A DNA stretch of 45,125 bases from Myxococcota bacterium (GTDB taxonomy: Bacteria; Myxococcota_A; Bradymonadia; UBA7976; UBA1532): positions 1 through 45,125 of the forward strand of contig JAKLJY010000059.1 of assembly GCA_023150895.1 (NCBI GenBank). Direction: 5' to 3'. The notes below the pieces were generated by a model that made no database searches, was not told the DNA's origin, and saw only the letters and a program-made list of their open reading frames with translations. This document shows, one piece after another, positions 1 to 8,824 of the stretch. The translations under genes were made by a program, and so were the position numbers. Positions within the stretch are counted from its first letter, which is position 1. Each line of letters starts with the position of its first letter.

Positions 1-326
1 CCGCCGCCGCCGAAGCCGCGACCACCGCCGCCGCCGCCGCCGCCGAAGCCGCGACCACCGCCGCCGCCGCCGCCGGCCGGCTTCTCCTCGGCCGGGTTGA
101 CGCGAACGCTGCGGCCGTCGATTTCACGACCGTTCATCGCCTCCGCGGCCGCGGCCGCGTCGGAGTCGTTCGTGAAGGACACGAAACCGAAACCGCGGCT
201 GCGGCCCGTCTCGCGATCCATGACGACCTTGCTCTCGGTGACTTCGCCGAAACGCGCAAATGCAGCGCGCAGGGACTCGTCCGTCGTCGCCCAGGCCAAA
301 CCACCGACAAAGAGCTTCTTTCCCAT
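1..326 (-). CDS. RRM-domain glycine-rich RNA-binding protein (partial, runs off left edge)
   Basis: A single RNA-recognition motif followed by a glycine-rich tail. Reading leftward from the ATG at 326, RNP2 (LFVGGL) is at residues 5-10 and RNP1 (RGFGFVSF) at residues 44-51. From about residue 82 the protein is poly-Gly with GRGFGGG units, encoded by the GGC/CCG runs at 1-80. About 108 residues are visible and the stop codon lies outside the window. Proteins of this class bind single-stranded RNA and often act as cold-induced RNA chaperones; that role is inferred here. A purine-rich stretch (AGAAGAGAG) upstream could serve as ribosome binding site. The reading frame stays open to the window edge, so the C-terminus is unknown. 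Confidence 0.9.
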   Translation of the reverse strand, partial: MGKKLFVGGLAWATTDESLRAAFARFGEVTESKVVMDRETGRSRGFGFVSFTNDSDAAAAAEAMNGREIDGRSVRVNPAEEKPAGGGGGGGRGFGGGGGGGGRGFGGG

Positions 327-481
327 GACCATCACTCTCTTCTCTGCTGTCGCCGCTACCCCTCCGCCACCATGGCCAGATGCGGGCGCGTCGCCTCCGG
401 AACCGAACGTGCAGGCAAAACACGAGGACAACGCGAACAGCGAAGACTTCGAGCGATGACCGAGCACTTGGAACCGACGAG

Positions 482-520
482 AGTGTGCCGGGGTCGATTT
501 CGCTTGTCAAAAAAATCGAC
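482..520 (-). promoter_or_regulatory. Candidate promoter of the RRM gene with overlapping inverted repeat
   Basis: On the minus strand a perfect TTGACA (complement of 505-510) is followed, after 17 bases, by CACACT (complement of 482-487, 3 of 6 matches to TATAAT). An 8-base inverted repeat GTCGATTT/AAATCGAC (493-500 and 513-520) brackets the -35 element and could be an operator. The implied leader of the RRM mRNA is about 150 bases. The rest of 327-711 shows no convincing gene. Confidence 0.35.
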
Positions 521-554
521 ATCGAGCGTGCAGGTTTGACCCAATCGTGCCCGG

Positions 555-568
555 TTGATCCGGATCAG
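555..568 (+). promoter_or_regulatory. FNR/CRP-family-like site upstream of the DUF1592 gene
   Basis: TTGATCCGGATCAG matches TTGAT-N4-ATCAA at 9 of 10 defined bases, and its core TGATCCGGATCA is a perfect 12-base palindrome. A TTCGAT at 591-596 sits where the -10 element would be if the site were centred at -41.5, but it matches TATAAT at only 3 of 6 bases. The start codon of the next gene is 144 bases downstream. Confidence 0.35.
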
Positions 569-711
569 GGCGCACGGCGCGACCCACCGCTTCGATCGGG
601 CGTCGCATTGACCGCGCCTACGCCGGCGCCGATAATCCTGGATCGGCCGTGCCCGCGACCCCTGCCCCCGGCCCTTCCGACGAACCCGAATTCTTCTGAG
701 GAGATCACCCC

Positions 712-2586
712 GTGCACGGCTCCGCCATGCGTCCGGTCTCGTGCCCGCGGGCGGTCGGCGGCTCACTGAGGGGGGGGCTCGCGCTCCTCGCCGTGTTTGC
801 CGTCGCGTGCGAAGAGGCTGCGCCCCCCGAAACGGCGGGGGTGGCCCCCGGGGTCGACGCCCGCACGCCCGGCGGTGGTTTCGTGCCGGCCAAGGACGCC
901 GCGGTCTTCGACCCCGCAGCGGACGCAGGCGTCGTCGAGTTGCCGGCGCCGCCGAGTGCGCCCGAGCACTGCGCGCTGCGGCCGTCCGACCCGGGTCCGG
1001 CCCTCATCCGGCGGTTGAACCGCCGCGAGTACGACAACACGATCCGCGACCTGGTCGGCACCGATCTCGCCCCGGCCGAGAGTTTCCTCCCGGACGAGGA
1101 GTTCCTGGGCTTCGACAACCAGGCGGCGTCCCTGCAGATCTCGCCGTTGCACGCCGAGCAGTACATGACCGCGGCCGAGTTCGTCGCCGATCACGTCGCG
1201 GCGCACCGCGGAGCGTTGCTCGACTGCGACCCGGCCGCGGCGGGCGACGTCGCGTGCCTGCGCGCGTTCATCGAGGGCTTCGGCCTGCGGGCATGGCGCC
1301 GGCCCCTCGAAGCCGCCGAGGTCGACGCCCTGGCGGGCCTGTACGATGCGGCGGCGGCGCTCGACCCGCCGCAGTTCGACACGGCGCTGAAGCTGGTGGT
1401 CCAAGCGCTGCTCGAGTCTCCGAACTTCCTGTTTCGCATCGAGGTCGGCGAACCCTTCGAGTCGGTGCGCCTCGGCGAGCCCGGGGGCCTCGATCCGACG
1501 CGGGTGCGCCTTTCGGACTGGGAGATCGCGTCTCGCCTCTCGTACCTGCTCTGGCAGACGATGCCCGATGCCGAGCTCTTCGAGGCGGCGGCGCGCGGCG
1601 AGCTCGCGACCCGGGCGCAGGTGCAGGCGCAGGCCCGCCGGATGCTCGCGCACGAGCGCGCCCGGCCGGCCATGCTGGCGTTCTTCGACCAGTGGCTGCG
1701 CTACGCCGAGACGCTGAAGATCGACCGCGATCCGCTGTACTACCCGGATTTTCGCCCGGAGTACCGCGACCTGCTCGTCACCGAGTCCCGGACGTTCATC
1801 TCGAACCTCGTCTTCGGGGCCGAGCGCGACCTGCGGCAGCTCTTTTCGGCCTCGTACACGTTCATGGACGAGACGCTCGCGCGGTTCTACGGCGTCGGTG
1901 GCGTCGAGGGGCCCGGTTTCCGGCGCGTCGAACTCGATCCGGCGCAGCGGGCGGGCATCCTGACGCACGGCGCGGTCATGGCGGCGACGGCCAAGCCCAA
2001 CATGACCTCGCCGGTCTTCCGCGGGCAGTACGTGCGGGAGCGGGTGTTGTGTACGCCGCTGCCACCCCCCCCGCCGAACATCCCCGTGGTGCCGCCGAGC
2101 CCGGATCCCGACAGCTCGACGCGCGAGAAGTTCGAGGAGCACGGGCGCAATCCCGCCTGTTCGGGTTGCCACCAGCTCATGGACCCGATCGGCTTCGGGT
2201 TCGAGAACTTCGACGCCGTCGGTCGGTGGCGCACCGAGGAGAACGGGCACCCCATCGACAGCTCGTGCCAGCTCGCCGCCACGCAGGACGCCGACGGTTC
2301 GTTTGCCAACGGGGCCGAGATGGCCCGCCGCCTCGCCGAGAGCGAGCAGGTGCAGCGCTGTGTCGTGACGCAATTCTACCGCTTCGCCCAGGGCCGCGGG
2401 GAGACGCTCGCGGATCTCTGTACGCTCGACGGGCTCTATGACGCCTACGCGGCCAGCGGTTTCGACTTCCTGGTCATGGTCGAGCACCTCGTCGCCTCGG
2501 ACGCGTTCCGGTTCCGCCGCCGGCCACCGGCGTCCGGCGCCGACGAGTCCGAGACGGGCGCCGACGCCCAGGAGGCCGCCCGATGA
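712..2586 (+). CDS. DUF1592/DUF1588-family lipoprotein with one c-type heme motif (DUF1587-1595-1592-1588-1585)
   Basis: A 624-residue lipoprotein of the family typical of Planctomycetes and Myxococcota. The N-terminus is hydrophobic and ends in a lipobox (VFAVAC, Cys33). The domain order fits DUF1587 (about 96-160, RLNRREYDNTIRDLVG), DUF1595 (185-250), DUF1592 (255-385), DUF1588 (400-500) and DUF1585 (520-595). One CxxCH (CSGCH, residues 483-487) can attach heme c. The GTG start is chosen because AGGAG at 699-703 lies 8 bases upstream; an ATG at 727 is an alternative. The stop overlaps the next gene by 4 bases. The family is linked to surface redox chemistry or carbohydrate breakdown, but the substrate is unknown. 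Confidence 0.9.
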   Translation: MHGSAMRPVSCPRAVGGSLRGGLALLAVFAVACEEAAPPETAGVAPGVDARTPGGGFVPAKDAAVFDPAADAGVVELPAPPSAPEHCALRPSDPGPALIRRLNRREYDNTIRDLVGTDLAPAESFLPDEEFLGFDNQAASLQISPLHAEQYMTAAEFVADHVAAHRGALLDCDPAAAGDVACLRAFIEGFGLRAWRRPLEAAEVDALAGLYDAAAALDPPQFDTALKLVVQALLESPNFLFRIEVGEPFESVRLGEPGGLDPTRVRLSDWEIASRLSYLLWQTMPDAELFEAAARGELATRAQVQAQARRMLAHERARPAMLAFFDQWLRYAETLKIDRDPLYYPDFRPEYRDLLVTESRTFISNLVFGAERDLRQLFSASYTFMDETLARFYGVGGVEGPGFRRVELDPAQRAGILTHGAVMAATAKPNMTSPVFRGQYVRERVLCTPLPPPPPNIPVVPPSPDPDSSTREKFEEHGRNPACSGCHQLMDPIGFGFENFDAVGRWRTEENGHPIDSSCQLAATQDADGSFANGAEMARRLAESEQVQRCVVTQFYRFAQGRGETLADLCTLDGLYDAYAASGFDFLVMVEHLVASDAFRFRRRPPASGADESETGADAQEAAR

Positions 2587-3923
2587 TCTCCCGCCGCAGG
2601 TTCCTTCAGGGTCTCGGCGGGCTGACCGTCGCGGTGCCGCTCCTGCAGGTGGTCCCCGGTCGCCGCGCCCGCGCCGCCGAGAACTTCCCGAAGCGCCTGA
2701 TCGTCTTCTTCAACCCCAACGGCACGCTCAAGGAGCGCTGGAGCCCCTCGGGCACCGAGACGGAGTTCGCGCTGCCCGAGATTCTGCGGCCCCTCGAACG
2801 GCACAAGCGGCGCCTCGTCATCACCGACGGCATCGACATGCCCGTCTCCGAGGAGGGCCCGGGTGGGCCGCACAACCGCGGCATGGCCTCTCTGCTCACG
2901 GGCGAGATCATCCGCGAGGGGCCGTTCCCCGACGGCGACGGCCGCCTCGCCGGCTGGGCGGGGGGCATCTCCATCGATCAGTTCGTCGCGCGCGAGCTCG
3001 GGGCGCAGACGCGTTTCACGACGCTCGAACTCGGCGTCCGCGCGCTCGACAACGAGCCCCGCGCCCGCATCAGCTACCTCGGGCCGGATCAACCCGTGCC
3101 GCCCGAGAACGACCCGCACAACGTCTGGCAGCGCCTCTTCGCGCCGATGGACGCCGATCCCGAGGTCATGCGCAAGCTACTCGTCGCGCGCCGCAGCGTG
3201 CTCGACGTCGTGCGGGGGGACTTCGCGCGGCTGAACCGAAAGCTCGCCCCCGAGGACCGCCACAAGCTCGGTCAGCACTTCGAGGCGGTGCGCGATCTGG
3301 AACGCCGCCTCGGCCTTTCGGTGCCGGGCGGCGGCGGGGGGGGCAGTTCGGGTGGCGTCTGTCTGCGGCCCGAGATTCCGCCCGAGATGGACGTCGGCGC
3401 GGAGAGCGAGTTCGAGCGCATCGCCAGCCTGCAGATGGACCTCGCGGTGATGTCGCTCGCCTGTGACCTGACCCGGGTGGTCAGCATCGCCTTCTCGACG
3501 GCGCTCAACGCCCTGCGGTTCACTTTCATGGGCATGCACGACCAGGACGGCCACAGCCTGTCGCACGCCGGCGACGCCAGCCTGGAGCTGCAAGACCAGT
3601 GGGCGCGCATGCTGACCTGGTACACCGACCAGTTCGCGGGGCTGCTCGACCGGCTCGAGGCCATCCCCGAGGGGGAGGGCACCCTGCTCGACAACTGCCT
3701 CGTCCTGTGGTGCAACGAGCTCTCGCGCGGCAATACCCACTCGCACGACGACATGCCGTTCATCCTGGCGGGCGGGGCGGGGGGCGCGCTGCGCACGGGG
3801 CGTCACCTGGTGTACGACCGCGAGCCCCACAACAACCTGCTGCTCGCAGTGGCGCAGCTCATGGGGGTCGAGGCCAACAGCTTCGGACACCCCGAGTTCT
3901 GCACGCGGCCCCTGCCGCTCTGA
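2583..3923 (+). CDS. DUF1552 family protein, Tat-exported
   Basis: A 446-residue protein beginning with a twin-arginine signal (SRRRFLQG, hydrophobic stretch, then ARAAE). The body matches DUF1552, a family related to alkaline-phosphatase/sulfatase-like DUF1501 proteins: GPHNRGMASLLTG near residue 95, and late motifs CNELSRGNTHSHDDMPFILAGG and HNNLLLAVAQLMG near residues 380 and 420. It overlaps the DUF1592 gene by ATGA, so the two are translationally coupled. The pair is a recurrent gene neighbourhood with unknown biochemical function. Tat export suggests folding, and perhaps cofactor insertion, in the cytoplasm before secretion. A Gly-rich linker lies near residue 255. Confidence 0.9.
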   Translation: MISRRRFLQGLGGLTVAVPLLQVVPGRRARAAENFPKRLIVFFNPNGTLKERWSPSGTETEFALPEILRPLERHKRRLVITDGIDMPVSEEGPGGPHNRGMASLLTGEIIREGPFPDGDGRLAGWAGGISIDQFVARELGAQTRFTTLELGVRALDNEPRARISYLGPDQPVPPENDPHNVWQRLFAPMDADPEVMRKLLVARRSVLDVVRGDFARLNRKLAPEDRHKLGQHFEAVRDLERRLGLSVPGGGGGGSSGGVCLRPEIPPEMDVGAESEFERIASLQMDLAVMSLACDLTRVVSIAFSTALNALRFTFMGMHDQDGHSLSHAGDASLELQDQWARMLTWYTDQFAGLLDRLEAIPEGEGTLLDNCLVLWCNELSRGNTHSHDDMPFILAGGAGGALRTGRHLVYDREPHNNLLLAVAQLMGVEANSFGHPEFCTRPLPL

Positions 3924-3954
3924 GTGCGTCGGCCGGCCGGGCATCCCACGACGC

Positions 3955-6090
3955 TCAGCGCATGATGCCTTCGAACGCGACGCTGCCGAGGTTGACGCTC
4001 ACCGCTGCGCTGCCGCTGCGGTAGCCCGCCGGCAGGTTGGCCAACGGAATGGTGACCGTCGGGGCGAGGCGCGCGGTCGGCACGAGGCGGGTCAGCCCAC
4101 CGGCGAGGCGGCTGCCGTTCATGTTCTGGTCGATGGCGAAGGTCACCGGCGCGCTGAAGGTGTAATTGCGGCCGCCGATGCTGTAGCCGACGACGAGATC
4201 GGCATAGGCGGTGCCCTGCGTGCGCAACAGGAAAGTATTCAGGGCCGTGCGCGAGTTGCTGGTGAACCGGAGGTTGGCGATGGTGGCGCTTCCGCGGATC
4301 GTCTGCCCCTGGCCGTTCACGAGGTTGACCGCGTAGTCATAGGGCGGGTCGATGAGCCAGCGCGGGTCGAACCAGCCGGCCCGCGGGCCGGGGTACGCGG
4401 TCTGGTAGTCGCAGACGATGCGGTTCTTGAGGGCCTTCATCTGCACGACGAGCTTCTGCTGGTCGGTCGCCTTGACGGGCGCCGCCACTGAGACGGTGTG
4501 GATGCCCCCGCTCGTGAACATCTTGATCTTGGCGGGGTAGGTCGCCGCCCAGAAGTTCGTGCTGTTCGCCGTCGCCTCGTTGAACGTGACCTGGAAGTTC
4601 GCCGGCGTCGCGCTGCCCACCGCCGGGGCCGAGACGGTGTAGACGTTCTTCGCGTCGCTGCCCGCGACCTCGCCCGAGCCGGCGCAGACGCGGTGCCCGC
4701 TGCCGTTGACCGCCGCAGCGCCGAAGTAGCCCGTCGAGAAGCCGCCGCCGCCGCAGCTCCCCTGCGTCGTGTAGACGACCCCGCTGCTGGTGCCCGCGGT
4801 CTCGCTCTGGAACAGGGGGGCCGGGGCGGTGAAGGTGCCCGTCAACAACAGGCCCTGGGCGTGCCCGGTCAGCCCCGTGAGGTTGAGGGTGCCGACGCCC
4901 GGGCCGCCGAAGGAGATGGCGGGCAGCGCGACCCCGAAGCGGCACCGCTGGTGCTGATCGTCGATCGCGCTGCAGCCCGGGATGGGCAGCATGCCGATGC
5001 CCAGACCCTCGACGATGTCCACGGCCACGGCCGAGGCCGCGGCGAGCAGGAACTCGAAACCGGGGACGAACGGGGCGCCCAGCAGGGCGAGCCCGGCCGC
5101 ACAGAAGCCGAGCGCGACCTCGTCGACGTTCACGCTGGAGTGGAGGTCCATCACCAGTTCGTCGCTCTGCGTGTCGAGGTCGAAGAACGCGCCGACTTTC
5201 GCGTCCACGTCGATGGAGCAGATGGGCAGATCGAGACCGAGCCCGAGGCCGATGCCCGGCCGCCCGTCGAGCGGGACGCTGGGGAACCAGTTGCCCGACG
5301 GGCCGGAGCGCACGGAGAGCTCGTCGGGCAGGTTCGCCAGCGCTTCGTCGGCCCGGCCCAGGAGGCTGTCGAGGAAGAGGTGGCGATCGATGAAGAGGCT
5401 GAAACCGTCGGCGGAGCCCGGCCCGAGCGCGCCGCCCAGGAAGCTCTCGAAGTCGCCCGTGCCGGGCGCACCGTAGGCCAGCCGCAGGGCGAGGCGCTGC
5501 CCGTCCGTCGAGACCGCCGCCCCGGCGAACTCGAGGCCGAGCTCCTCCGTGGGCACGGGGATGTCGATGTCGACACAGGTCTCCGGCACGAGCTGCTGCA
5601 CCCGGGCGAGCACCGGGTCGTGGAGCGGCGCCGCCAGGCTCACGTCGTCGACGGCGGCGCAGAGCTGCACCGGCGCCTCCGGATCGGGGCGCTGCAGGCG
5701 CAGCCCGAGCAGAATGTCCATCGACACCTCGGTCGCCGCACACCCCACCTGATCGATGCAGGCGGTCGACTTCGTCGCCACGATGGTCGGCAGCACGATC
5801 TGCGCGCGGCGCCCGGAGACCACGTCCCCGTTGGCGAGATCGACGTCTTCGATGCCGTCCGAGAGCTGCAAGGCGGCGCCGTCCGTCAGGAACTCCATGT
5901 GATCGAGCCACAGGTTGTTGAACCCGAGGGGCTCGGGACAGGGGGCCTGGGAGCGGGCCCGGCCGACGGCCAGGTCCAGGAGCGGATCGGCGTCGAGCTG
6001 CATCTCGACGGTGTTCTCGGCGGCCTGGCACAGGCCGGCCTGCGCCAGCGTGCCGAGCAGAACGAGCAGGGCGGGGGTCTTACGGGACAT
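3955..6090 (-). CDS. Secreted protein of unknown function (711 aa)
   Basis: A 711-residue protein starting at the ATG at 6090 with a clear signal peptide (Lys/Arg N-end, LLVLLGTLAQAGLCQA, likely cleavage before AEN). The mature part is rich in beta-type sequence and small residues with few lysines. A central stretch (about 260-400) is Leu/Ala/Gly-rich, and the C-terminal 200 residues look like two beta-sandwich repeats ending in SVNLGSVAFEG. The frame stays open upstream as far as 7041, but that part overlaps the next gene antisensically and lacks a signal peptide, so it is not used. No family was recognised. It lies 152 bases downstream of the lipoprotein at 6243-7562 and is convergent with the DUF1552 gene. 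A cell-surface role is inferred only. Confidence 0.75.
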   Translation of the reverse strand: MSRKTPALLVLLGTLAQAGLCQAAENTVEMQLDADPLLDLAVGRARSQAPCPEPLGFNNLWLDHMEFLTDGAALQLSDGIEDVDLANGDVVSGRRAQIVLPTIVATKSTACIDQVGCAATEVSMDILLGLRLQRPDPEAPVQLCAAVDDVSLAAPLHDPVLARVQQLVPETCVDIDIPVPTEELGLEFAGAAVSTDGQRLALRLAYGAPGTGDFESFLGGALGPGSADGFSLFIDRHLFLDSLLGRADEALANLPDELSVRSGPSGNWFPSVPLDGRPGIGLGLGLDLPICSIDVDAKVGAFFDLDTQSDELVMDLHSSVNVDEVALGFCAAGLALLGAPFVPGFEFLLAAASAVAVDIVEGLGIGMLPIPGCSAIDDQHQRCRFGVALPAISFGGPGVGTLNLTGLTGHAQGLLLTGTFTAPAPLFQSETAGTSSGVVYTTQGSCGGGGFSTGYFGAAAVNGSGHRVCAGSGEVAGSDAKNVYTVSAPAVGSATPANFQVTFNEATANSTNFWAATYPAKIKMFTSGGIHTVSVAAPVKATDQQKLVVQMKALKNRIVCDYQTAYPGPRAGWFDPRWLIDPPYDYAVNLVNGQGQTIRGSATIANLRFTSNSRTALNTFLLRTQGTAYADLVVGYSIGGRNYTFSAPVTFAIDQNMNGSRLAGGLTRLVPTARLAPTVTIPLANLPAGYRSGSAAVSVNLGSVAFEGIMR

Positions 6091-6175
6091 GGGGTTCTCT
6101 CTCCTCTGGTTCGGGCGCCCCGGGGGGGTCCCGCGGCGCTGGTTGCAGAGGTGAGGCGACACCCGTCGGTCGTTC

Positions 6176-6197
6176 ACGACGAACGCCCGTCGTTTTT
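6176..6197 (+). terminator. Hairpin plus T-run, terminator-like on the plus strand
   Basis: ACGACG and CGTCGT form a 6-base stem with a 6-base loop, followed by TTTT (to 6197). It lies in the 152-base gap between two minus-strand genes. The T-run therefore faces the wrong way for them and would stop antisense transcription only. The rest of the gap shows nothing recognisable. Confidence 0.3.
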
Positions 6198-6242
6198 CCA
6201 ACCGGCGTGCCCGCCCGCGGATCAGCCCGCCGGCGATGCGAC

Positions 6243-7562
6243 CTACAGCCGCAGGAGCAGCGCGCGGATGAGCGCGTCGATGGTCGGCCCCGCCTGCGCC
6301 GAGGTGTGGAAGCTCGTGTAGGCCACCAGGCCCCCGCCGGGCTCCGGGCGGAAGAGCACCATGAGCGGGCGCGCGCCGTCTTCGCCCGGGGCGCGGCCGG
6401 TGGCCAGAATCTCGACGCCGTCGACGACCGACTCGATCTGCATCCAACCGCTCAGATCGAAGTCGATGTCCGCCGTCGGGCCACCGAGGGCGAGTTGCAA
6501 AAACGGCGCGACGAGGTTCGCGGACATGCGTCCGATCTGCCCTTGTCCGTACGGCGTGCGGGTGTAGGCGCGGCACTCGGTCGGGCGCAGCACCCCGCAC
6601 TGCGCCGGGTCCTCGGGCAACGGGCAGTCGGCGGGGCAGTTGCCCCCGCAGGTGCAGCAGCGCGGGGCGAGCACGTCCGCGGGGGGCGGGCGCCTGTGCG
6701 CGAACTCGACGAGCCCCGGCCACGCGACCTCGACGAAGTCCGACGCGAGATCGGAGACGTAGACCGAGCCGCCCGCGCGCACGAATCCGCGCAGGTTCTC
6801 GATCATCGCCTGCGTGGCGTCGTCGCTCGAGCGCAGAAAGACCCCCGAGCCGCAGTTCAGGACCAGCACGTCGTACGACAGCAGGCGTTCCGGGTCCTGG
6901 AGCAAGCGGACCACGGGCACGGCGTCGCCCATCCGGCCGCAGAAACGGTCGTGCGCGAACCCCATGCTCGTCAGGATGCTCTCGGCGTGGTCGAAGTACC
7001 CCGTCGCGACGGCGATGCGGGTCGTGTCGGCCTCGAAACACAGCTTGCCCGCCCCGCCCCCGGCGAAGGCGGTGCCGCGCTCGGGCACGTCGACCGTCGA
7101 CTCGGCGAGGAACCGTCCGCTCTGAATCACGAGGCGCGTGGGACCGGGGGCGAGGCGGCGCAGGATGAAGGTGCCGTCCGCGTCGGTGGTGGTCTCCACG
7201 GCCAGCGGGAGGCCGCGGCAGTCGAGCGATTGTGCCGCCACCCGCGCGCCGGCGATGGGCGTGCCGTCCGGGGTGCAGGCCACGCCGGAGGCCGCCCCCT
7301 CGAAGCAGGCGTCGCCCTCTCCGGGTTGGGCCTCGCCGGGTGAACCGCCGAGGTCGTCCGCGATGGCCGCGTCGGCCCGGACGACCGTGTCCGGGGGCAG
7401 GGGCGGAAAGCGTCCCGCGTCGACCGCGCCGACCGAACCGGCGTCGACGACGACGGCGTCGGGGCCGAAGTGGAGCTCGGGCGAGCCACAGGCCGAAAGC
7501 AGCGCCGAGGCAACGGCCGCGAGGAACGGGGCCCGCGTGCGGGGCCGCCGGCCGTCAGACAT
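6243..7562 (-). CDS. Lipoprotein with carboxypeptidase-regulatory-like domain and amidotransferase-like region
   Basis: A 439-residue lipoprotein with lipobox LLSAC (Cys25). After an acidic linker, residues about 100-165 form a carboxypeptidase-regulatory-like beta-sandwich (GTPIAGARVAAQS, then TTDADGTFILRRLAPG). Residues about 190-310 look like a class-I-amidotransferase or ThuA-like Rossmann fold: SYDVLVLNCGSG, then a segment on not crossing into GGSVYVSDLASDF. The second half holds a Cys-rich insertion (RCCTCGGNCPADC) that could be disulfide-bonded or bind metal. The C-terminus (GLVAYTSFHTSAQAG) also fits amidotransferase-like folds. It overlaps the adenosine deaminase gene by 8 bases, so it is probably the last member of that operon. 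Function is unknown. Confidence 0.75.
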   Translation of the reverse strand: MSDGRRPRTRAPFLAAVASALLSACGSPELHFGPDAVVVDAGSVGAVDAGRFPPLPPDTVVRADAAIADDLGGSPGEAQPGEGDACFEGAASGVACTPDGTPIAGARVAAQSLDCRGLPLAVETTTDADGTFILRRLAPGPTRLVIQSGRFLAESTVDVPERGTAFAGGGAGKLCFEADTTRIAVATGYFDHAESILTSMGFAHDRFCGRMGDAVPVVRLLQDPERLLSYDVLVLNCGSGVFLRSSDDATQAMIENLRGFVRAGGSVYVSDLASDFVEVAWPGLVEFAHRRPPPADVLAPRCCTCGGNCPADCPLPEDPAQCGVLRPTECRAYTRTPYGQGQIGRMSANLVAPFLQLALGGPTADIDFDLSGWMQIESVVDGVEILATGRAPGEDGARPLMVLFRPEPGGGLVAYTSFHTSAQAGPTIDALIRALLLRL

Positions 7563-8814
7563 TATCGCCGAAGAATTTCCGCTCGATGGACTCGTAGTAG
7601 TCGATGATCTGGCGGACGTACACGCGCTTCACCTGGTAGGACCCGGGGAAGAAGCTGCGCTTGAAGCCATAGATGATGATGGACTTGAGATCGTGCCGGC
7701 TGAGCCCGAGGTGCTCGCTCGCGAGCTGAAGCTCCCGCGTGACGGTGGTATTGCTGACGGTGCGGTTGTCCGTGCAGATGGTCGTCGACAGCCGGGCCGC
7801 CCGCATCTTGCGGAAGGTGTGCTCGCTCAGAGTCTGCATCTGCGGGTTCGTCTGCAGATTGCTCGTCAGGCAGACCTCGAGGGTGATGCGGCGGTCGGCG
7901 ATGTATTCACCGAGCTTGCGCACGTACCGCTCGCGGTCCTTGATTTCGGGATCCGAGATGGCATCGGGCTCGAGCAGGTAGGTGCCATGGCCGATGCGAT
8001 CGGCGTGCAGATCCGTGATGGCCTGGAAGATGCTCTCCGGGCCGTAGGCCTCGCCGGCGTGGACGGTCTTCTTGAGGAAGTTCTTCTGGGCGAAGCCGAA
8101 GGCGTCGGCGTGGTCGACCGCCGGGTAACCGGCCTCTTCACCGGCGAGGTCGAAGCCGACGACGGGGAGGTCGTACTCGTCCCGGGCGATGACCGCCGCC
8201 CGGGCGACCTCGAGGCTGGCATGGCGGAAGACCTCTTTGGCGGGCGCGTAGCGGTGGGCGTCGACGAGGTTGGTGAAGTACTCGCTGAAGCCCTCGCGGA
8301 ACATGCGCATCGCGCAGACGATGATGCCGTACTCGAAGGCGGGCTCGGCCCCCGTCACCACCGCCGGCCGGGCGTTGAACTCGTCGCGGGCGCGCTTGAG
8401 GCCGCGATTGACGGCCCGCAGCACCATGACGGCGTTCATGTGACGGTGGACGTGGAGCTGGGGCGCGAACCGGACCTCGAGGTAACGAACGCCCTCGGCC
8501 TGATTGTCCTGGGCGAGCTCGTACGCGCAGCGCTCGAGGGCGACCTCGCTCTGCAGCACGGCCGTCGTATAGGCGAACCCGCGCAGGTACTCGCCGAGGT
8601 TGGCGTAGCGGTCCTTGAAGACGGTCTCCCGCAGACCGCCCTCGGTGAACGACGGGAGGTCGACGTGATACTCGCGCGCGAGATCGATCAGCGTCGGGAT
8701 GCGGATCGAGCCGTCGAGGTGGACGTGCAGATCGGTCTTCGGGAGCTGGAGGAGGAACGCCTCGGGGATCTTCTCGATGCCGATGGCGTTGGTGTCGGAG
8801 GCGGTGATGGTCAT
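7555..8814 (-). CDS. Adenosine deaminase-family metal-dependent deaminase
   Basis: A 419-residue amidohydrolase of the adenosine deaminase family, which hydrolytically deaminates adenosine or a related nucleoside. Visible signatures are the metal-binding HxH (TDLHVHLDG, His30 and His32), the catalytic Glu region VHAGEAYGPESI, RIGHGTYLLEPD, LEVCLTSN, and the metal Asp in CTDNRTVSNT. The usual STDDP is replaced by TDNR, seen in a subgroup of bacterial deaminases, so the exact substrate is uncertain. The start is the ATG at 8814 because upstream sequence in this frame belongs to another gene. It sits 10 bases after the heme lipoprotein gene and overlaps the next gene by 8 bases. No signal peptide, so cytoplasmic. 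Confidence 0.9.
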   Translation of the reverse strand: MTITASDTNAIGIEKIPEAFLLQLPKTDLHVHLDGSIRIPTLIDLAREYHVDLPSFTEGGLRETVFKDRYANLGEYLRGFAYTTAVLQSEVALERCAYELAQDNQAEGVRYLEVRFAPQLHVHRHMNAVMVLRAVNRGLKRARDEFNARPAVVTGAEPAFEYGIIVCAMRMFREGFSEYFTNLVDAHRYAPAKEVFRHASLEVARAAVIARDEYDLPVVGFDLAGEEAGYPAVDHADAFGFAQKNFLKKTVHAGEAYGPESIFQAITDLHADRIGHGTYLLEPDAISDPEIKDRERYVRKLGEYIADRRITLEVCLTSNLQTNPQMQTLSEHTFRKMRAARLSTTICTDNRTVSNTTVTRELQLASEHLGLSRHDLKSIIIYGFKRSFFPGSYQVKRVYVRQIIDYYESIERKFFGDNV

Positions 8815-8824
8815 GGCGGGGGGA

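Noticed and set aside
1-80. CCG/CCGCCG triplet-like repeat at the left edge
   Set aside because: It is explained by Gly codons of the RRM protein tail read on the minus strand.
3926-3954. GCGTC/GACGC stem between convergent genes as terminator
   Set aside because: Only 5 bases of stem with a 19-base loop and no T-run; not convincing.
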